A stretch of DNA of 64,000 nt. Origin: Nocardioidaceae bacterium. Lineage in GTDB: Bacteria > Actinomycetota > Actinomycetes > Propionibacteriales > Nocardioidaceae. The number at the start of each line of letters is the position of its first letter. Position 1 is the stretch's first letter. Where the stretch lies: the NCBI GenBank assembly GCA_020636935.1, contig JACJWW010000001.1, positions 147,426 to 211,425 of the forward strand, read 5' to 3'. A model generated the notes under the pieces. The model was not told where the DNA came from, made no database searches, and worked only from the letters and a program-made list of their open reading frames with translations. Positions 16,292-25,571 of this stretch are shown piece after piece. The position numbers and the translations under genes were made by a program.

Positions 16292-17697
16292 GCCCGGAGT
16301 CGGAGCACCAGGCAACTGGGCGCTGGCTCAGTGGGCGCTGGCTCAGTGGGCGCTGGCTCAGTGGGCGCTGGCTCGGTGGGAGGCGGTTTGTAGGGAGCTG
16401 GCCGACCAAGGCTTGGGCCACCGGACTGGCAGTGGTCATGCTGGTCGCTGGCGTGGGATTTCTCCTGTGGCCCGAAGGGTCGACCACAACCGACTGTGCC
16501 GCCACGGTGGTGCCCAAAGACCAACTCCGCAGCCCCATTGAGTCTGGCCCCCCATTCACCGACCCACGGGTGGGCAGGCTCGCCGAGAGTCTGAGCGCCT
16601 TCGGTACGCCGATCGCCGGCGTCGGCTATGACTACGACCGTTGGCTCAATCTCGTCGCACTGCAACACGACCTGGTCGCGTGGACAAAGCGCAACTCAAC
16701 TTGGACGCTGCTCGACGGCACCGACCTGAGTCCCCGCTGGGGCGCCCGAGCACCGAAGGCGGGCATGACCTGGGACGCCTCTGCAGATCGATTCTTCGAA
16801 ATCGACCTAGGCAACCAAACCCGTGTCGTGGCCAGACAGATGAGCGATGGCAAGGCCATCTGGTGTACGCCGATCAGTGGCCGCGCCACGATCATCCAGA
16901 TCGCCACCGCAGTCACCCATGACAACGGCTTGGTGATTGCCACCCCGAGCGGCAATGGCTACCAGATCCAAAGACTCTCGGGCCGAAGTGGCGCGGCCCT
17001 TTGGAAGGTGCCCGGGCCCACCAGTCATCCCCGGCTGACCCAGTTGGACGAGAGTTTGCTGCTTGCGGGTGGGATGAGCTTCGGTGAGGCCTTCGACGCC
17101 GACAACCAGGCACAAACCAACCATCCATCCGTGCGAGCAATCAATCTCGCCGATGGGACAACCCCTTGGCAATGGACCTCTCCCCATCCAGGGACCTTGC
17201 ACTTGGTTGGCCTGGATCGCGAGACCGCACTCCTGGCTGCCATCACCCCCAACCGCGTGCACTTCTACCGCCTCAATGCACAAGGCCAGGCCAAGATGTT
17301 GTTTTCCCTGCCGGGCCAGGACGTGCAGGCGACGGTGCGCTTCGGCGTGATCATCACTCGTGAGCAGTTGCCATCCGAACACCTGGTTGGTCGCGATGCG
17401 ATCAGCGGGGAAGTCCGGTGGGAGTTGCCGATCCGGAGCCAACCGCAGTACTTCCCCTATGGTTATGACCTGGCTGGCGCGCCATCGCTGCCTGACGGGC
17501 AGATCCTGCTGGGCGCCACCGATGCCTTGGTGGCGCTCGACGTCGACTCGGGGAAAGGCAAGGCTTTTGCCCTGCCCACAGACGGAATCAGCACGACCTA
17601 CTGGCCCTATCAGTTGGCCTTGACGGCAGACGGCGCTCTAACTGGGGTCGTCACCAACATTGGAGCCGTTGTGGTCACGGGTCAGCCGACGCAGTGA
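16288..17697 (+). CDS. Membrane-anchored PQQ-like beta-propeller protein
   Basis: About 469 residues, starting at a GTG that overlaps the peptidase stop as GTGA. A cytoplasmic N-terminus holds four copies of a five-residue unit (RWLSG), then one transmembrane helix (about residues 45-67 in the longer frame, ATGLAVVMLVAGVGFLLW), then a long extracytoplasmic domain with repeating beta strands and blades such as LWKVPGPT, TPWQWTSPH and VRWELPIRS that resemble PQQ/WD40-like quinoprotein repeats. No catalytic residues are evident. It may be a binding scaffold. The 3' end overlaps the convergent kinase gene by 60 bases. Confidence 0.7.
   Translation: MSPESEHQATGRWLSGRWLSGRWLSGRWLGGRRFVGSWPTKAWATGLAVVMLVAGVGFLLWPEGSTTTDCAATVVPKDQLRSPIESGPPFTDPRVGRLAESLSAFGTPIAGVGYDYDRWLNLVALQHDLVAWTKRNSTWTLLDGTDLSPRWGARAPKAGMTWDASADRFFEIDLGNQTRVVARQMSDGKAIWCTPISGRATIIQIATAVTHDNGLVIATPSGNGYQIQRLSGRSGAALWKVPGPTSHPRLTQLDESLLLAGGMSFGEAFDADNQAQTNHPSVRAINLADGTTPWQWTSPHPGTLHLVGLDRETALLAAITPNRVHFYRLNAQGQAKMLFSLPGQDVQATVRFGVIITREQLPSEHLVGRDAISGEVRWELPIRSQPQYFPYGYDLAGAPSLPDGQILLGATDALVALDVDSGKGKAFALPTDGISTTYWPYQLALTADGALTGVVTNIGAVVVTGQPTQ
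16321..16380 (+). repeat. Four tandem copies of a 15-base unit
   Basis: CGCTGGCTCAGTGGG occurs four times end to end; only the last copy has one change (CGGTGGG). It keeps the frame of the propeller gene and encodes RWLSG repeats directly before the membrane helix. A classic slippage-prone minisatellite. Confidence 0.95.
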
Positions 17698-19785
17698 CCC
17701 TGCGGCCGACACGGCCTGGGCATCGACGTCGAAGAGGGTCGGCAACTCCGCGTCATCAAGTCGCGGGATGCTGACCTGACACTTGGTGCCGACACCCTCC
17801 TCAGACTCGATGGCGACAGTGCCGGAGTGTGCCCGCACGATGCCCTGCACGATCGGCATGCCCAGGCCGGTGCCCTGGATCTGACGCCGAGTCGCTTCGG
17901 GGGCGCGATAGAAGGGGGTGAAGATCTGACTGACCACCTCTGGAGACATGCCCATCCCGGTGTCTTCGATCCGGAAGTCGACCTTGTCGCCGACGGCCCT
18001 TACGACCACCTTCACCTGCCCACCCGCGGGCGTGAACTTGACCGCATTGCCCAGCAAGTTGATCAGCACCCGCTCGAAGTGGAATGGGTCCACCAGCACT
18101 GACACTCCCGCACTCGGCAAATCCAGGGTCAGGTTGACTTCACTTCGGGTGATCACGCTCTCAAGCGCATGGACCGCTCCGTTGACCAGGGCCACGGCGT
18201 CCGTGGCCGCGAACTTCATCTCCAACTCGCTGGACTCCACCCGGGAGAAGGTCAACAACTCCTCGATCAAGGTGATCATCCGCTCGGAGTTGGTGCCCAG
18301 GCGTTCGATGTAATCAGACAACAGCACCCTCGGCGCATCCGCATCAAGCCCATCCTGCAGCAACTCGGCGTAGCCCACGATATTGGTCATTGGTGTACGC
18401 AACTCATGGCTGGCAGTCGCCACGAAATTGCCCTTGAAGGTGTCGATCTCCTCCATCTGTCGGAAGGCACGCCGCTCGTGGTCGAGGGCGGCCTGCAAGG
18501 CATTCTCTGCCTCCACCCGATGGGTCACGTCATGGGCTGCGAAGAGATAGCCGGAGAAGACCTTGTCTGCCGCATAGATCTTGGTCATCGTGATCGACAG
18601 GCTGCGCTTGGTGCCATCCTTGCGGGTCAACCGCCAGTCCGTCGGCTCAAGGTCGGCCTTGCTGGCAATGGCCTCCACGACGCTGCGCAGATCAGGGCGG
18701 CAACCCAACTGCTCAGCCTTGGCCTCCACATCTGACTGGCAGAACAATCCGCGAGGTGAACGCCCGATCACTTCTTCAGAGCAATAGCCAAGCAGAGTCT
18801 CAGCTCCGGAGTTGAACAACCAGATCAGGCCCCGCGGGTCAACGGAAAAGATGGCGGTGGTGCTTGCGGCACGGAGTACGTCACGCAAGGTGCTGCGCTC
18901 GGCTGCGGCATCCATGGAGTTCTTCAAGGTCAGGTTGACATAGAGGCTGACCGGCATCGTGGCCAAGATGCAGGCATTCACGAACAAACCCATGAATGCA
19001 GCTGACCAAGCGGCGTCGTAGTAGCCAAGGCGCATTATGGTGTCCAAGGGACCGACCGCCAGCACCGACGTGATCGCAGAAGCCGTGCTGATGCCACTGC
19101 AAATGCCCATCATGGGCTTCATCGCAGCCCGGCCGCCACCCCAGACACACAAGGTCACCAGCCCATAGCTGATCTCGGGATACAGCCCCGGGATGTAGAC
19201 GAGCAGGGCATAAATGGGGAGGACCGTATAGATCGCGGCTCGCTCCCAAATAGTGGCCAACGAGGTGACTTGATATGCCGACGACAGTGCCGAAGCAGCA
19301 GAGGTCATGGCGGCAAATGAGACCAGGAAGAAGGTGACCAAGCGGGGCGCGAGTTGGTCATAGTCCAGGACCCATAGCGCGGCGGCATAAGGGATCATGC
19401 TGACCCCGATGCCATAGAGCTGACCGACACACAAAGCGGTGATATCTGAATCACTCTTCAGACGAGGGGCAGGCCGAGTCTTGTCGCGCCAATAGACCGA
19501 CAGACTCAGCACCGCCTGAGTGAAGGTGCTCAATGCCAATGCGGCGCTGAGGATCGGATTGAAACCACCCAACCACACGCTCAGGCCAGCAAGCAGCGAA
19601 AGTAGCGCAGCCACTGGAAGGCGACGCTTGTAACCCATCACCATCACACCGGCTTGAGCAACCCCACCGAAGACCCAGACCGAGTCTGCGGTGTCGAGGC
19701 GAGCAACTTCGGCGTACAGCCAAGCCCCAACCGTGGACAACAACACCAGGATGGCCATCAAGAGCATGCGCAGTGCCTTAGACAT
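17638..19785 (-). CDS. Orphan membrane sensor histidine kinase with PAS domain
   Basis: About 715 residues; the ATG at 19785 follows a strong GAGAGGAGG site, so the longer frame to 19971 is not used. Domains in order: about eight hydrophobic segments (residues 5-275), a PAS domain (IFSVDPRGLIWLFN to about 410) with following PAC-like part, a short coiled coil, HisKA with phospho-acceptor in ATASHELRTPMTNIVG, and HATPase_c with N box INLLGNAVKFTP, G1 DTGMGMS and G2 GTGLGMPI. All catalytic motifs are intact. No response regulator gene is adjacent, so the partner is elsewhere. The N-terminal membrane sensor resembles MASE-like integral sensors; the signal is unknown. Confidence 0.85.
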   Translation of the reverse strand: MSKALRMLLMAILVLLSTVGAWLYAEVARLDTADSVWVFGGVAQAGVMVMGYKRRLPVAALLSLLAGLSVWLGGFNPILSAALALSTFTQAVLSLSVYWRDKTRPAPRLKSDSDITALCVGQLYGIGVSMIPYAAALWVLDYDQLAPRLVTFFLVSFAAMTSAASALSSAYQVTSLATIWERAAIYTVLPIYALLVYIPGLYPEISYGLVTLCVWGGGRAAMKPMMGICSGISTASAITSVLAVGPLDTIMRLGYYDAAWSAAFMGLFVNACILATMPVSLYVNLTLKNSMDAAAERSTLRDVLRAASTTAIFSVDPRGLIWLFNSGAETLLGYCSEEVIGRSPRGLFCQSDVEAKAEQLGCRPDLRSVVEAIASKADLEPTDWRLTRKDGTKRSLSITMTKIYAADKVFSGYLFAAHDVTHRVEAENALQAALDHERRAFRQMEEIDTFKGNFVATASHELRTPMTNIVGYAELLQDGLDADAPRVLLSDYIERLGTNSERMITLIEELLTFSRVESSELEMKFAATDAVALVNGAVHALESVITRSEVNLTLDLPSAGVSVLVDPFHFERVLINLLGNAVKFTPAGGQVKVVVRAVGDKVDFRIEDTGMGMSPEVVSQIFTPFYRAPEATRRQIQGTGLGMPIVQGIVRAHSGTVAIESEEGVGTKCQVSIPRLDDAELPTLFDVDAQAVSAAGSLRRLTRDHNGSNVGDDPS

Positions 19786-19914
19786 GTACCTCCTCTCGAT
19801 GCTCGTCCCCGCAGCACAATGATTCCTGATCCACAGGCTGCATGTCGCGCTTTTGCTCGATATATACCTCCGGGCGAGCCCCGCGATCGACTCCTCAATG
19901 GTTAGAGTGCCCAA

Positions 19915-21507
19915 ATGGACTCTGGGCAGCAAGCCTCCGGACAAACCAGCATGCTGGATCTCTCCGCCCAACTCCGCCAGCGTCTGGCCCGAGTGCGTGA
20001 GGGAGGCTCAACCGCCTCACGTGAGCGGCATCAGAGCCGAGGCAAATTGCTCGCCCGTGACCGCGTCGACCAACTGCTTGATCCCGGCAGCCCCTTCCTT
20101 GAGCTCAGCCCATTGGCTGCCTTCGGGATGTACGGCGAACCCGGCGACGACTACGCCGTACCCAGCGCCAGCATCATTACCGGCATCGGCAGAGTGCAGG
20201 GCCGACTCTGTGTGATCGCCGCCAACGACGCCACTGTCAAGGGCGGCACCTACTATCCGATCACCGTCAAGAAACACCTCCGCGCTCAAGAGGTCGCCCG
20301 CGCCAACCGCTTGCCGTGCATCTATCTCGTCGACTCTGGTGGCGCCTTCTTGCCGATGCAAGACGAAGTCTTCCCAGACAAGGAGCACTTCGGTCGGATC
20401 TTCTTCAACCAGGCCAATCTCTCCGCCCAAGGAATCCCGCAGATCGCCGCGGTCATGGGGTCGTGCACGGCCGGCGGCGCCTATGTGCCGGCGATGTCTG
20501 ACGAGACCGTGATCGTCAAGGATCAAGGCACGATCTTCCTCGGAGGCCCGCCCTTGGTGAAGGCAGCCACAGGTGAAGACGTCACCGCCGAAGAGTTGGG
20601 TGGCGGACTCGTGCACGCCAAGCAGTCAGGGGTGGCTGACCACCTGGCCAATGATGACGCACACGCCCTGGCCATCATCAGGTCGATCGTCGACACCCTG
20701 CCCTTGCCCTCAGTCGACCCAATCCGCACTGAGCGCCCTGACCCGCCGATCGACCCCGAGGGCCTCTACGACGTCGTGCCAGTCGACACGCGCACGCCCT
20801 ACGACGTACGCGAAGTGATCACTCGGATTGTCGATGGGGGCCGGCTGCAGGAGTTCAAGAAGATGTACGGCGAAACTCTGGTCACCGGGTTTGCCGAGAT
20901 CTGGGGGCACCGAGTCGGGATCGTCGCCAACAATGGGATCTTGTTTTCCGAATCCGCACGCAAGGGCGCGCACTTCATCGAGCTGTGCAATCAACGCAAG
21001 ATCCCGTTGATCTTCTTGCAAAATATCTCCGGCTTCATGGTCGGCAAGGAATATGAGCACAATGGCATCGCCCGAGACGGAGCCAAACTCGTCACCGCAG
21101 TGGCCTGCTCGGTGGTGCCGAAGCTCACCGTCGTGATCGGCGGCTCCTTCGGGGCCGGCAATTACGGCATGTGCGGTCGCGCCTATGACCCGCGATTCAT
21201 GTGGATGTGGCCCAATGCCCGCATCTCAGTCATGGGTGGCGAGCAGGCCGCCAGCGTGCTCGCCACGGTCAAGCGCGATGGCCTACAAGCCCGCGGTGAG
21301 ACCTGGACCGCCGAGCAGGAAGAGGCCTTCAAAGACCCGATCCGGGCCGACTACGAGCGAGCCGGTTCGCCGTACTATGCGACGGCTCGACTCTGGGATG
21401 ACGGCGTGATCGACCCAATGGACACCCGCCGAGTCTTGGCGCTGGGCCTGGAGGCGGCCGCTCAAGCACCCATCCCAGACCCCAACTACGGCATCTTCAG
21501 GATGTGA
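19915..21507 (+). CDS. accD1: Methylcrotonyl-CoA carboxylase beta subunit
   Basis: 530 residues (ATG at 19951 is a possible later start). Signature segments are those of 3-methylcrotonyl-CoA carboxylase beta: NDATVKGGTYYPITVKKH, LPCIYLVDSGGAFLPMQDE, FPDKEHFGRIFFNQA, MGSCTAGGAYVPAMSD and GSFGAGNYGMCGRAYDP. It transfers CO2 from biotin to 3-methylcrotonyl-CoA in leucine degradation. The alpha subunit follows 1 base downstream. No isovaleryl-CoA dehydrogenase or HMG-CoA lyase is adjacent, so the rest of the leucine route is outside the window or supplied by other genes. Confidence 0.92.
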   Translation: MDSGQQASGQTSMLDLSAQLRQRLARVREGGSTASRERHQSRGKLLARDRVDQLLDPGSPFLELSPLAAFGMYGEPGDDYAVPSASIITGIGRVQGRLCVIAANDATVKGGTYYPITVKKHLRAQEVARANRLPCIYLVDSGGAFLPMQDEVFPDKEHFGRIFFNQANLSAQGIPQIAAVMGSCTAGGAYVPAMSDETVIVKDQGTIFLGGPPLVKAATGEDVTAEELGGGLVHAKQSGVADHLANDDAHALAIIRSIVDTLPLPSVDPIRTERPDPPIDPEGLYDVVPVDTRTPYDVREVITRIVDGGRLQEFKKMYGETLVTGFAEIWGHRVGIVANNGILFSESARKGAHFIELCNQRKIPLIFLQNISGFMVGKEYEHNGIARDGAKLVTAVACSVVPKLTVVIGGSFGAGNYGMCGRAYDPRFMWMWPNARISVMGGEQAASVLATVKRDGLQARGETWTAEQEEAFKDPIRADYERAGSPYYATARLWDDGVIDPMDTRRVLALGLEAAAQAPIPDPNYGIFRM

Positions 21508-21508
21508 A

Positions 21509-23356
21509 ATGCAGACCCTGCTGATCGCCAATCGCGGCGAGATCGCGATCCGGATCGCCCGCACCGCCAACCGGATGGGCATCCGCACGGTCGGGGTGTA
21601 CTCCGATGCCGACGCCGACGCACCTCACTTGCACGCGGTTGACCAAGCCGTACGGATCGGGCCGGCTCCGGCAGCCGCGTCGTATTTGAATATCGAGGCG
21701 ATCATCAAGGCGGCAACGGAGACCGGAGCCGACGCAATCCATCCGGGCTACGGCTTCTTGAGCGAACGCGCGGAGTTCGTGCGCGCAGTCGAGGCTGCGG
21801 GCCTGACCTTCGTCGGGCCAAGCGCCGAAGTGATGGACCAACTCGGCCGCAAAGATCACGCCAGGCTGGTGGCGCTGGCGGCCGGCGTGCCCGTCGTACC
21901 CGGTTTCACGGTCGACAATCCACCATTGCCAACCGACTACCCCGTGCTGGTCAAGGCTGCGGCTGGTGGTGGCGGCAAGGGCATTCGGATCGTCGAGGAC
22001 CCCACAGATCTCGACGAAGCGATCGCCGCCGCCAAGCGAGAAGCAGCCATGGCCTTCGGTGATGACACCATTTTGATCGAGACCTATGTGAGCAAAGGTC
22101 GACACATTGAGGTGCAGATCTTCGGCGACCACGAGGGCAAGGTCGTGCATCTCTTCGAGCGCGACTGCTCGGCTCAGCGTCGCCACCAGAAAGTGCTGGA
22201 GGAGGCCCCTGCACCCGACCTGCCCGACGACGTGCGCCAACGCCTGACCACTGCTGCAGTCGCGTTGGCCAGTGAGGTCGGCTATGTCGGCGCTGGCACC
22301 GTGGAGTTTTTGTATGACCCCGCGCGCGGGCCTGACGGCGTCTACTTCCTGGAGATGAACACCCGCCTCCAGGTGGAGCATCCGGTCACCGAAGAAGTGG
22401 TCAGGGTCGATGGCAGCCGCATCGATCTCGTCGAGTTGCAGTTGCGGATCGCGCGCGGTGACTCGCTGTGGTTCGACCAGCAAGTTGTCACTACCGTCGG
22501 CCACGCAATCGAGGCGAGGGTCTACGCCGAAGATGCCTTCGGTGGCTTCTTGCCGCAGGCCGGCACCGCCACCGAGGTCTCCTGGCCCGACGCAGTGAGG
22601 GTCGATCACGCGCTGGTGAGCAACCAGACGGTCAGCGCAGCCTATGACCCGATGTTGGGCAAGGTGATTGCTGCAGGCTCAGATCGACAGGTTGCAATCT
22701 CTCGTTTGATTGCAGCTCTGGATCAAACCGTGATCTTCGGACTCACCACCAATACCGGCTTCCTGCGAGCCCTGGCCGCATCTTCTGCGTTCGCCGACGG
22801 CCAGATCGACACCACTTGGCTCGACCACAACCTTGAGGTGATTGCACCTCCCGATGTCGATGCTGCCGCCGAGCTCGCGGCGTACGCAGCACTCCGCAAC
22901 GCCAGCACCGTCGCAGCGGAGGCCTTCGGCCAGAATGATGGCTGGCGCATGGGTGGCCCGAGCACACCGCCACGTGTGGCGATGCTGGTGGAGGGTCAGA
23001 GGCGACTGGTCACCCCCCAAGACCACGATGGTCACGCCCATGTCTCTCGCGATCACATTGAGGTTGCCTACCTTGGACAACGCTTCGTCTTTGCGACAGG
23101 CGCCGGACTGGCAGACCTTGACGACAACCTGGGTGCAGATGGCATCGTCAAGGCACCGATGCCAGGCACGATCTTGGCCATCGAGGTCACGCCCGGCGAT
23201 CTCGTGGAGGCTGAAACTCGCCTCGGCGTGATGGAGGCAATGAAGATGGAGTTGGTATTGAGATCGGATCTGCGCGGCAGGGTTGAGTCGGTGCACGCAG
23301 CATTGGGGGCACAGGTGCCCATCGGCGCAGTGCTATTCGAGATAATCCCAACATGA
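21509..23356 (+). CDS. accA1: Methylcrotonyl-CoA carboxylase alpha subunit
   Basis: 615 residues: biotin carboxylase (LLIANRGEIAIRI, HPGYGFLSE, KAAAGGGGKGIRI, FLEMNTRLQVEHPVTEE), a shorter linker than the alpha subunit at 6449-8392, and a biotinyl domain with MEAMKME near the C-terminus. It pairs with the beta subunit immediately upstream. The 3' end overlaps the first sulfotransferase-like gene by 4 bases (ATGA), putting that gene in the same transcript. Confidence 0.92.
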   Translation: MQTLLIANRGEIAIRIARTANRMGIRTVGVYSDADADAPHLHAVDQAVRIGPAPAAASYLNIEAIIKAATETGADAIHPGYGFLSERAEFVRAVEAAGLTFVGPSAEVMDQLGRKDHARLVALAAGVPVVPGFTVDNPPLPTDYPVLVKAAAGGGGKGIRIVEDPTDLDEAIAAAKREAAMAFGDDTILIETYVSKGRHIEVQIFGDHEGKVVHLFERDCSAQRRHQKVLEEAPAPDLPDDVRQRLTTAAVALASEVGYVGAGTVEFLYDPARGPDGVYFLEMNTRLQVEHPVTEEVVRVDGSRIDLVELQLRIARGDSLWFDQQVVTTVGHAIEARVYAEDAFGGFLPQAGTATEVSWPDAVRVDHALVSNQTVSAAYDPMLGKVIAAGSDRQVAISRLIAALDQTVIFGLTTNTGFLRALAASSAFADGQIDTTWLDHNLEVIAPPDVDAAAELAAYAALRNASTVAAEAFGQNDGWRMGGPSTPPRVAMLVEGQRRLVTPQDHDGHAHVSRDHIEVAYLGQRFVFATGAGLADLDDNLGADGIVKAPMPGTILAIEVTPGDLVEAETRLGVMEAMKMELVLRSDLRGRVESVHAALGAQVPIGAVLFEIIPT

Positions 23357-24429
23357 CCCGCCGCGCTTTCCTGCATGTAGGCACTCCCAAGAGCGGCACC
23401 AGCTATCTCCAAGACCGTCTCGCAGCCAATCGCACCCGACTGGCCCAAGACGGCCTCACCTACCTTGAGACCTCCAGCGGAGATCACTTCCGGGCCGCCA
23501 TCGACCTACTCCAAAAGCATTGGGCCGGCGAGTTGGAGGCGGCCAGAGGCTCTTGGGCCGCGCTGGCGAAGACCGCTCAGTCAACTCCGGGCGACGTGCT
23601 GATCAGCCATGAAGTGCTGGCGGCCGCAACCACCAGTCAGGTCAAGCAGGCCTTCGACTCTCTCGACGGCTTCGAGATCCACGTGATCGTCACTGCCCGA
23701 GACCTCGCCCGACAGGTGCCCGCTGAGTGGCAGGAGAAGGTCAAGCACCGGGGATGGGTCGGCTTCGCAGACTGGCAACGGCGAGTGACCAACGCGCAAC
23801 GCATGCCAGCCGAAACCTGGTTCTGGAAGGTGCAGCACCTGCCCGACGTACTTGGCCGTTGGAGCACCAATCTGACCCCGGATCGAGTGCACCTCGTGGC
23901 CCTGCCTGGCCCGGGCAGCGAGAGCGAAGAGCTCTGGCGGCGTTTCCTCAGCGTGGCTGGGCTGGCTCCCAAGCCTGATGATGCGCCAGCAACCCAGGCC
24001 AACACCTCCTTGGGGATCGCGGAGATCAGGGTGCTCAGGCGACTCAACAACCTGCTCCACCAAGCAGAGGTGTCACGACCGACATATGTCGAGAAGGTGC
24101 GCGAGCTCATCGTCAGGGAGGTGTTCGCAAATCGAAGTGGCAGCCAGGCAGCTACTTCGCCGCCGAGCATGCAGCCCTTCTTCGATGAGGTCAACATCGA
24201 GTGGCGTGACTGGATCCTCGGCTCAGGCATCCATGTCGTCGGAGAGATTGACGAGTTGATGAGCCAAGTACAACCCGGCCCGTGGGCCGATCCTGACCAA
24301 CCCGACTCAAACGAAGTCTTCGATGCAGCCCTCGAGGCAATGGCCGCGCTCGTGATCGACATCGATCAGAGCAACTCCAACAACTCATCGGGCAGCCGCA
24401 ACCCCTTCCGTCGCTGGGCCGGCTCATGA
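23353..24429 (+). CDS. Sulfotransferase-like protein 1
   Basis: 358 residues. The N-terminus FLHVGTPKSGTSYLQDRL is a PAPS 5'-phosphosulfate loop of the sulfotransferase fold (PKSGT with Lys and Thr/Ser). HVIVTARDLARQVPAEWQE is the strand-helix that carries the 3'-phosphate-binding Arg and, possibly, acceptor contacts. The C-terminal part ends with VVGEIDELM and a DPDQPD segment shared with the paralog at 25556-26758. No signal peptide or membrane helix, so it should act in the cytosol. Acceptor unknown; glycolipid or small-molecule sulfation are possible. It starts inside the stop of accA1. Confidence 0.72.
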   Translation: MTRRAFLHVGTPKSGTSYLQDRLAANRTRLAQDGLTYLETSSGDHFRAAIDLLQKHWAGELEAARGSWAALAKTAQSTPGDVLISHEVLAAATTSQVKQAFDSLDGFEIHVIVTARDLARQVPAEWQEKVKHRGWVGFADWQRRVTNAQRMPAETWFWKVQHLPDVLGRWSTNLTPDRVHLVALPGPGSESEELWRRFLSVAGLAPKPDDAPATQANTSLGIAEIRVLRRLNNLLHQAEVSRPTYVEKVRELIVREVFANRSGSQAATSPPSMQPFFDEVNIEWRDWILGSGIHVVGEIDELMSQVQPGPWADPDQPDSNEVFDAALEAMAALVIDIDQSNSNNSSGSRNPFRRWAGS

Positions 24430-25571
24430 GCGGATACGCCGAGGCGGTCACCGCCTGGCTCGAGCACCTTCGTGGCGGCGGCACCTCAGGCTGGGATGAC
24501 TTCACCGCCCAAGCTGCCCTCACCGATCGCACTTCCACCGACCATCGTCACCATGAGCAGCTGCCAACCGCCACCCAACTAAGGCTGCTGCAACTGCTAC
24601 TCCCCATGACAGATCGCCCCGACCTGCTGACCGACCTCGTCACCAACACCCCTGCCCCAGGTCGTGGACTGGTCGACATCCCATTGACCTGGGCCAGCGA
24701 GAGTCCGATCGGCACTCCTGCGCACGCACCCGTTGATGTGCCCGCAGACGAGGTGCTGCGACAGGCCGTGGGGGTGCTCGCCGTACTCCTGCATGGAGCA
24801 CCACCCGCAGCCACAGATGTCCCGACTCCCGCCCCAACCCCACTGCCCTGGCGCAAGCGATTCATGGCGTACGGCGCTCCCGTCACGGCTGGCGTCGTAC
24901 GCCAGGAGTTGATCGCACAGCGTCACGCAGAGACCGACTTCAGGTCTGTGCGACTGATCCTGGGCTGCCCACTCGACATGATGATGGGCGAGCTTTGGCA
25001 GGAACGCATCAACCGCGGTGGCATCGTCAAGTGGCGGAGCTTGTGGCATCAGTGCTACCGACGCGGGCACTTGCCAAGAGCGCTCGACCTCGCTGCCATC
25101 GCCGCCGATCTTCACGCACAGGGCCAAGAGGTCGTGGTGGTCGTGGGCCGCGACAGCGAGAGTGCCCATGTGGCGGCCGTGCGTCTCCTCGGTCGACAAC
25201 CCCGGATCCCGGTGCCTCCCCTCAATCCAGCCGCGACCGATGCCCGACGCCGGATCAACCGTCTGGTGTCGCAGACCTATGGTGCAGCTGCACTGACCCA
25301 GCGGCAGGCACAAATCAACGCAGCGCTGCGGCTGCCCGACCACCAACGCCTAGGGGCACCCAACGATCTCGCGGATTGGGCCAACGACCAGGCCCACCGC
25401 CAGGTGGAGGCAATCTCCGATGCTGGCTACCCTGTTGTGGGCGACCTGTCTGACCTCATCCCCGATCACGATGAGTCGACCCCACGGCGGATAGCCGCCG
25501 CCCGCACTCTGCCGGTCGTGCTCGATGCGATCATCAAGACTTGGAAGGAGTCTCCGTGGCCAAACGCGTGA
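24426..25571 (+). CDS. Unrecognised protein, probable diverged sulfotransferase-like relative without PAPS loop
   Basis: 381 residues, no family recognised. It starts in a 4-base overlap with sulfotransferase 1 and its end overlaps the start of sulfotransferase 2. By eye, the region from about residue 175 onward follows the two flanking proteins: VRLILGCPLDMMMGELWQER aligns with their strand-helix ending in AEWQE, and near the C-terminus GYPVVGDLSDLIP matches GYQVVGALDELIP. The N-terminal 150 residues are unrelated and contain no PKSGT-type loop, so PAPS binding seems lost. It could be a non-catalytic partner of the flanking enzymes. The homology is an inference that needs a profile or structure comparison. 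Confidence 0.6.
   Translation: MSGYAEAVTAWLEHLRGGGTSGWDDFTAQAALTDRTSTDHRHHEQLPTATQLRLLQLLLPMTDRPDLLTDLVTNTPAPGRGLVDIPLTWASESPIGTPAHAPVDVPADEVLRQAVGVLAVLLHGAPPAATDVPTPAPTPLPWRKRFMAYGAPVTAGVVRQELIAQRHAETDFRSVRLILGCPLDMMMGELWQERINRGGIVKWRSLWHQCYRRGHLPRALDLAAIAADLHAQGQEVVVVVGRDSESAHVAAVRLLGRQPRIPVPPLNPAATDARRRINRLVSQTYGAAALTQRQAQINAALRLPDHQRLGAPNDLADWANDQAHRQVEAISDAGYPVVGDLSDLIPDHDESTPRRIAAARTLPVVLDAIIKTWKESPWPNA

Noticed and set aside
16321..16380. Possible CRISPR or iteron cluster
   Set aside because: Four 15-base units with no spacers inside a coding frame; no replication or cas genes nearby.
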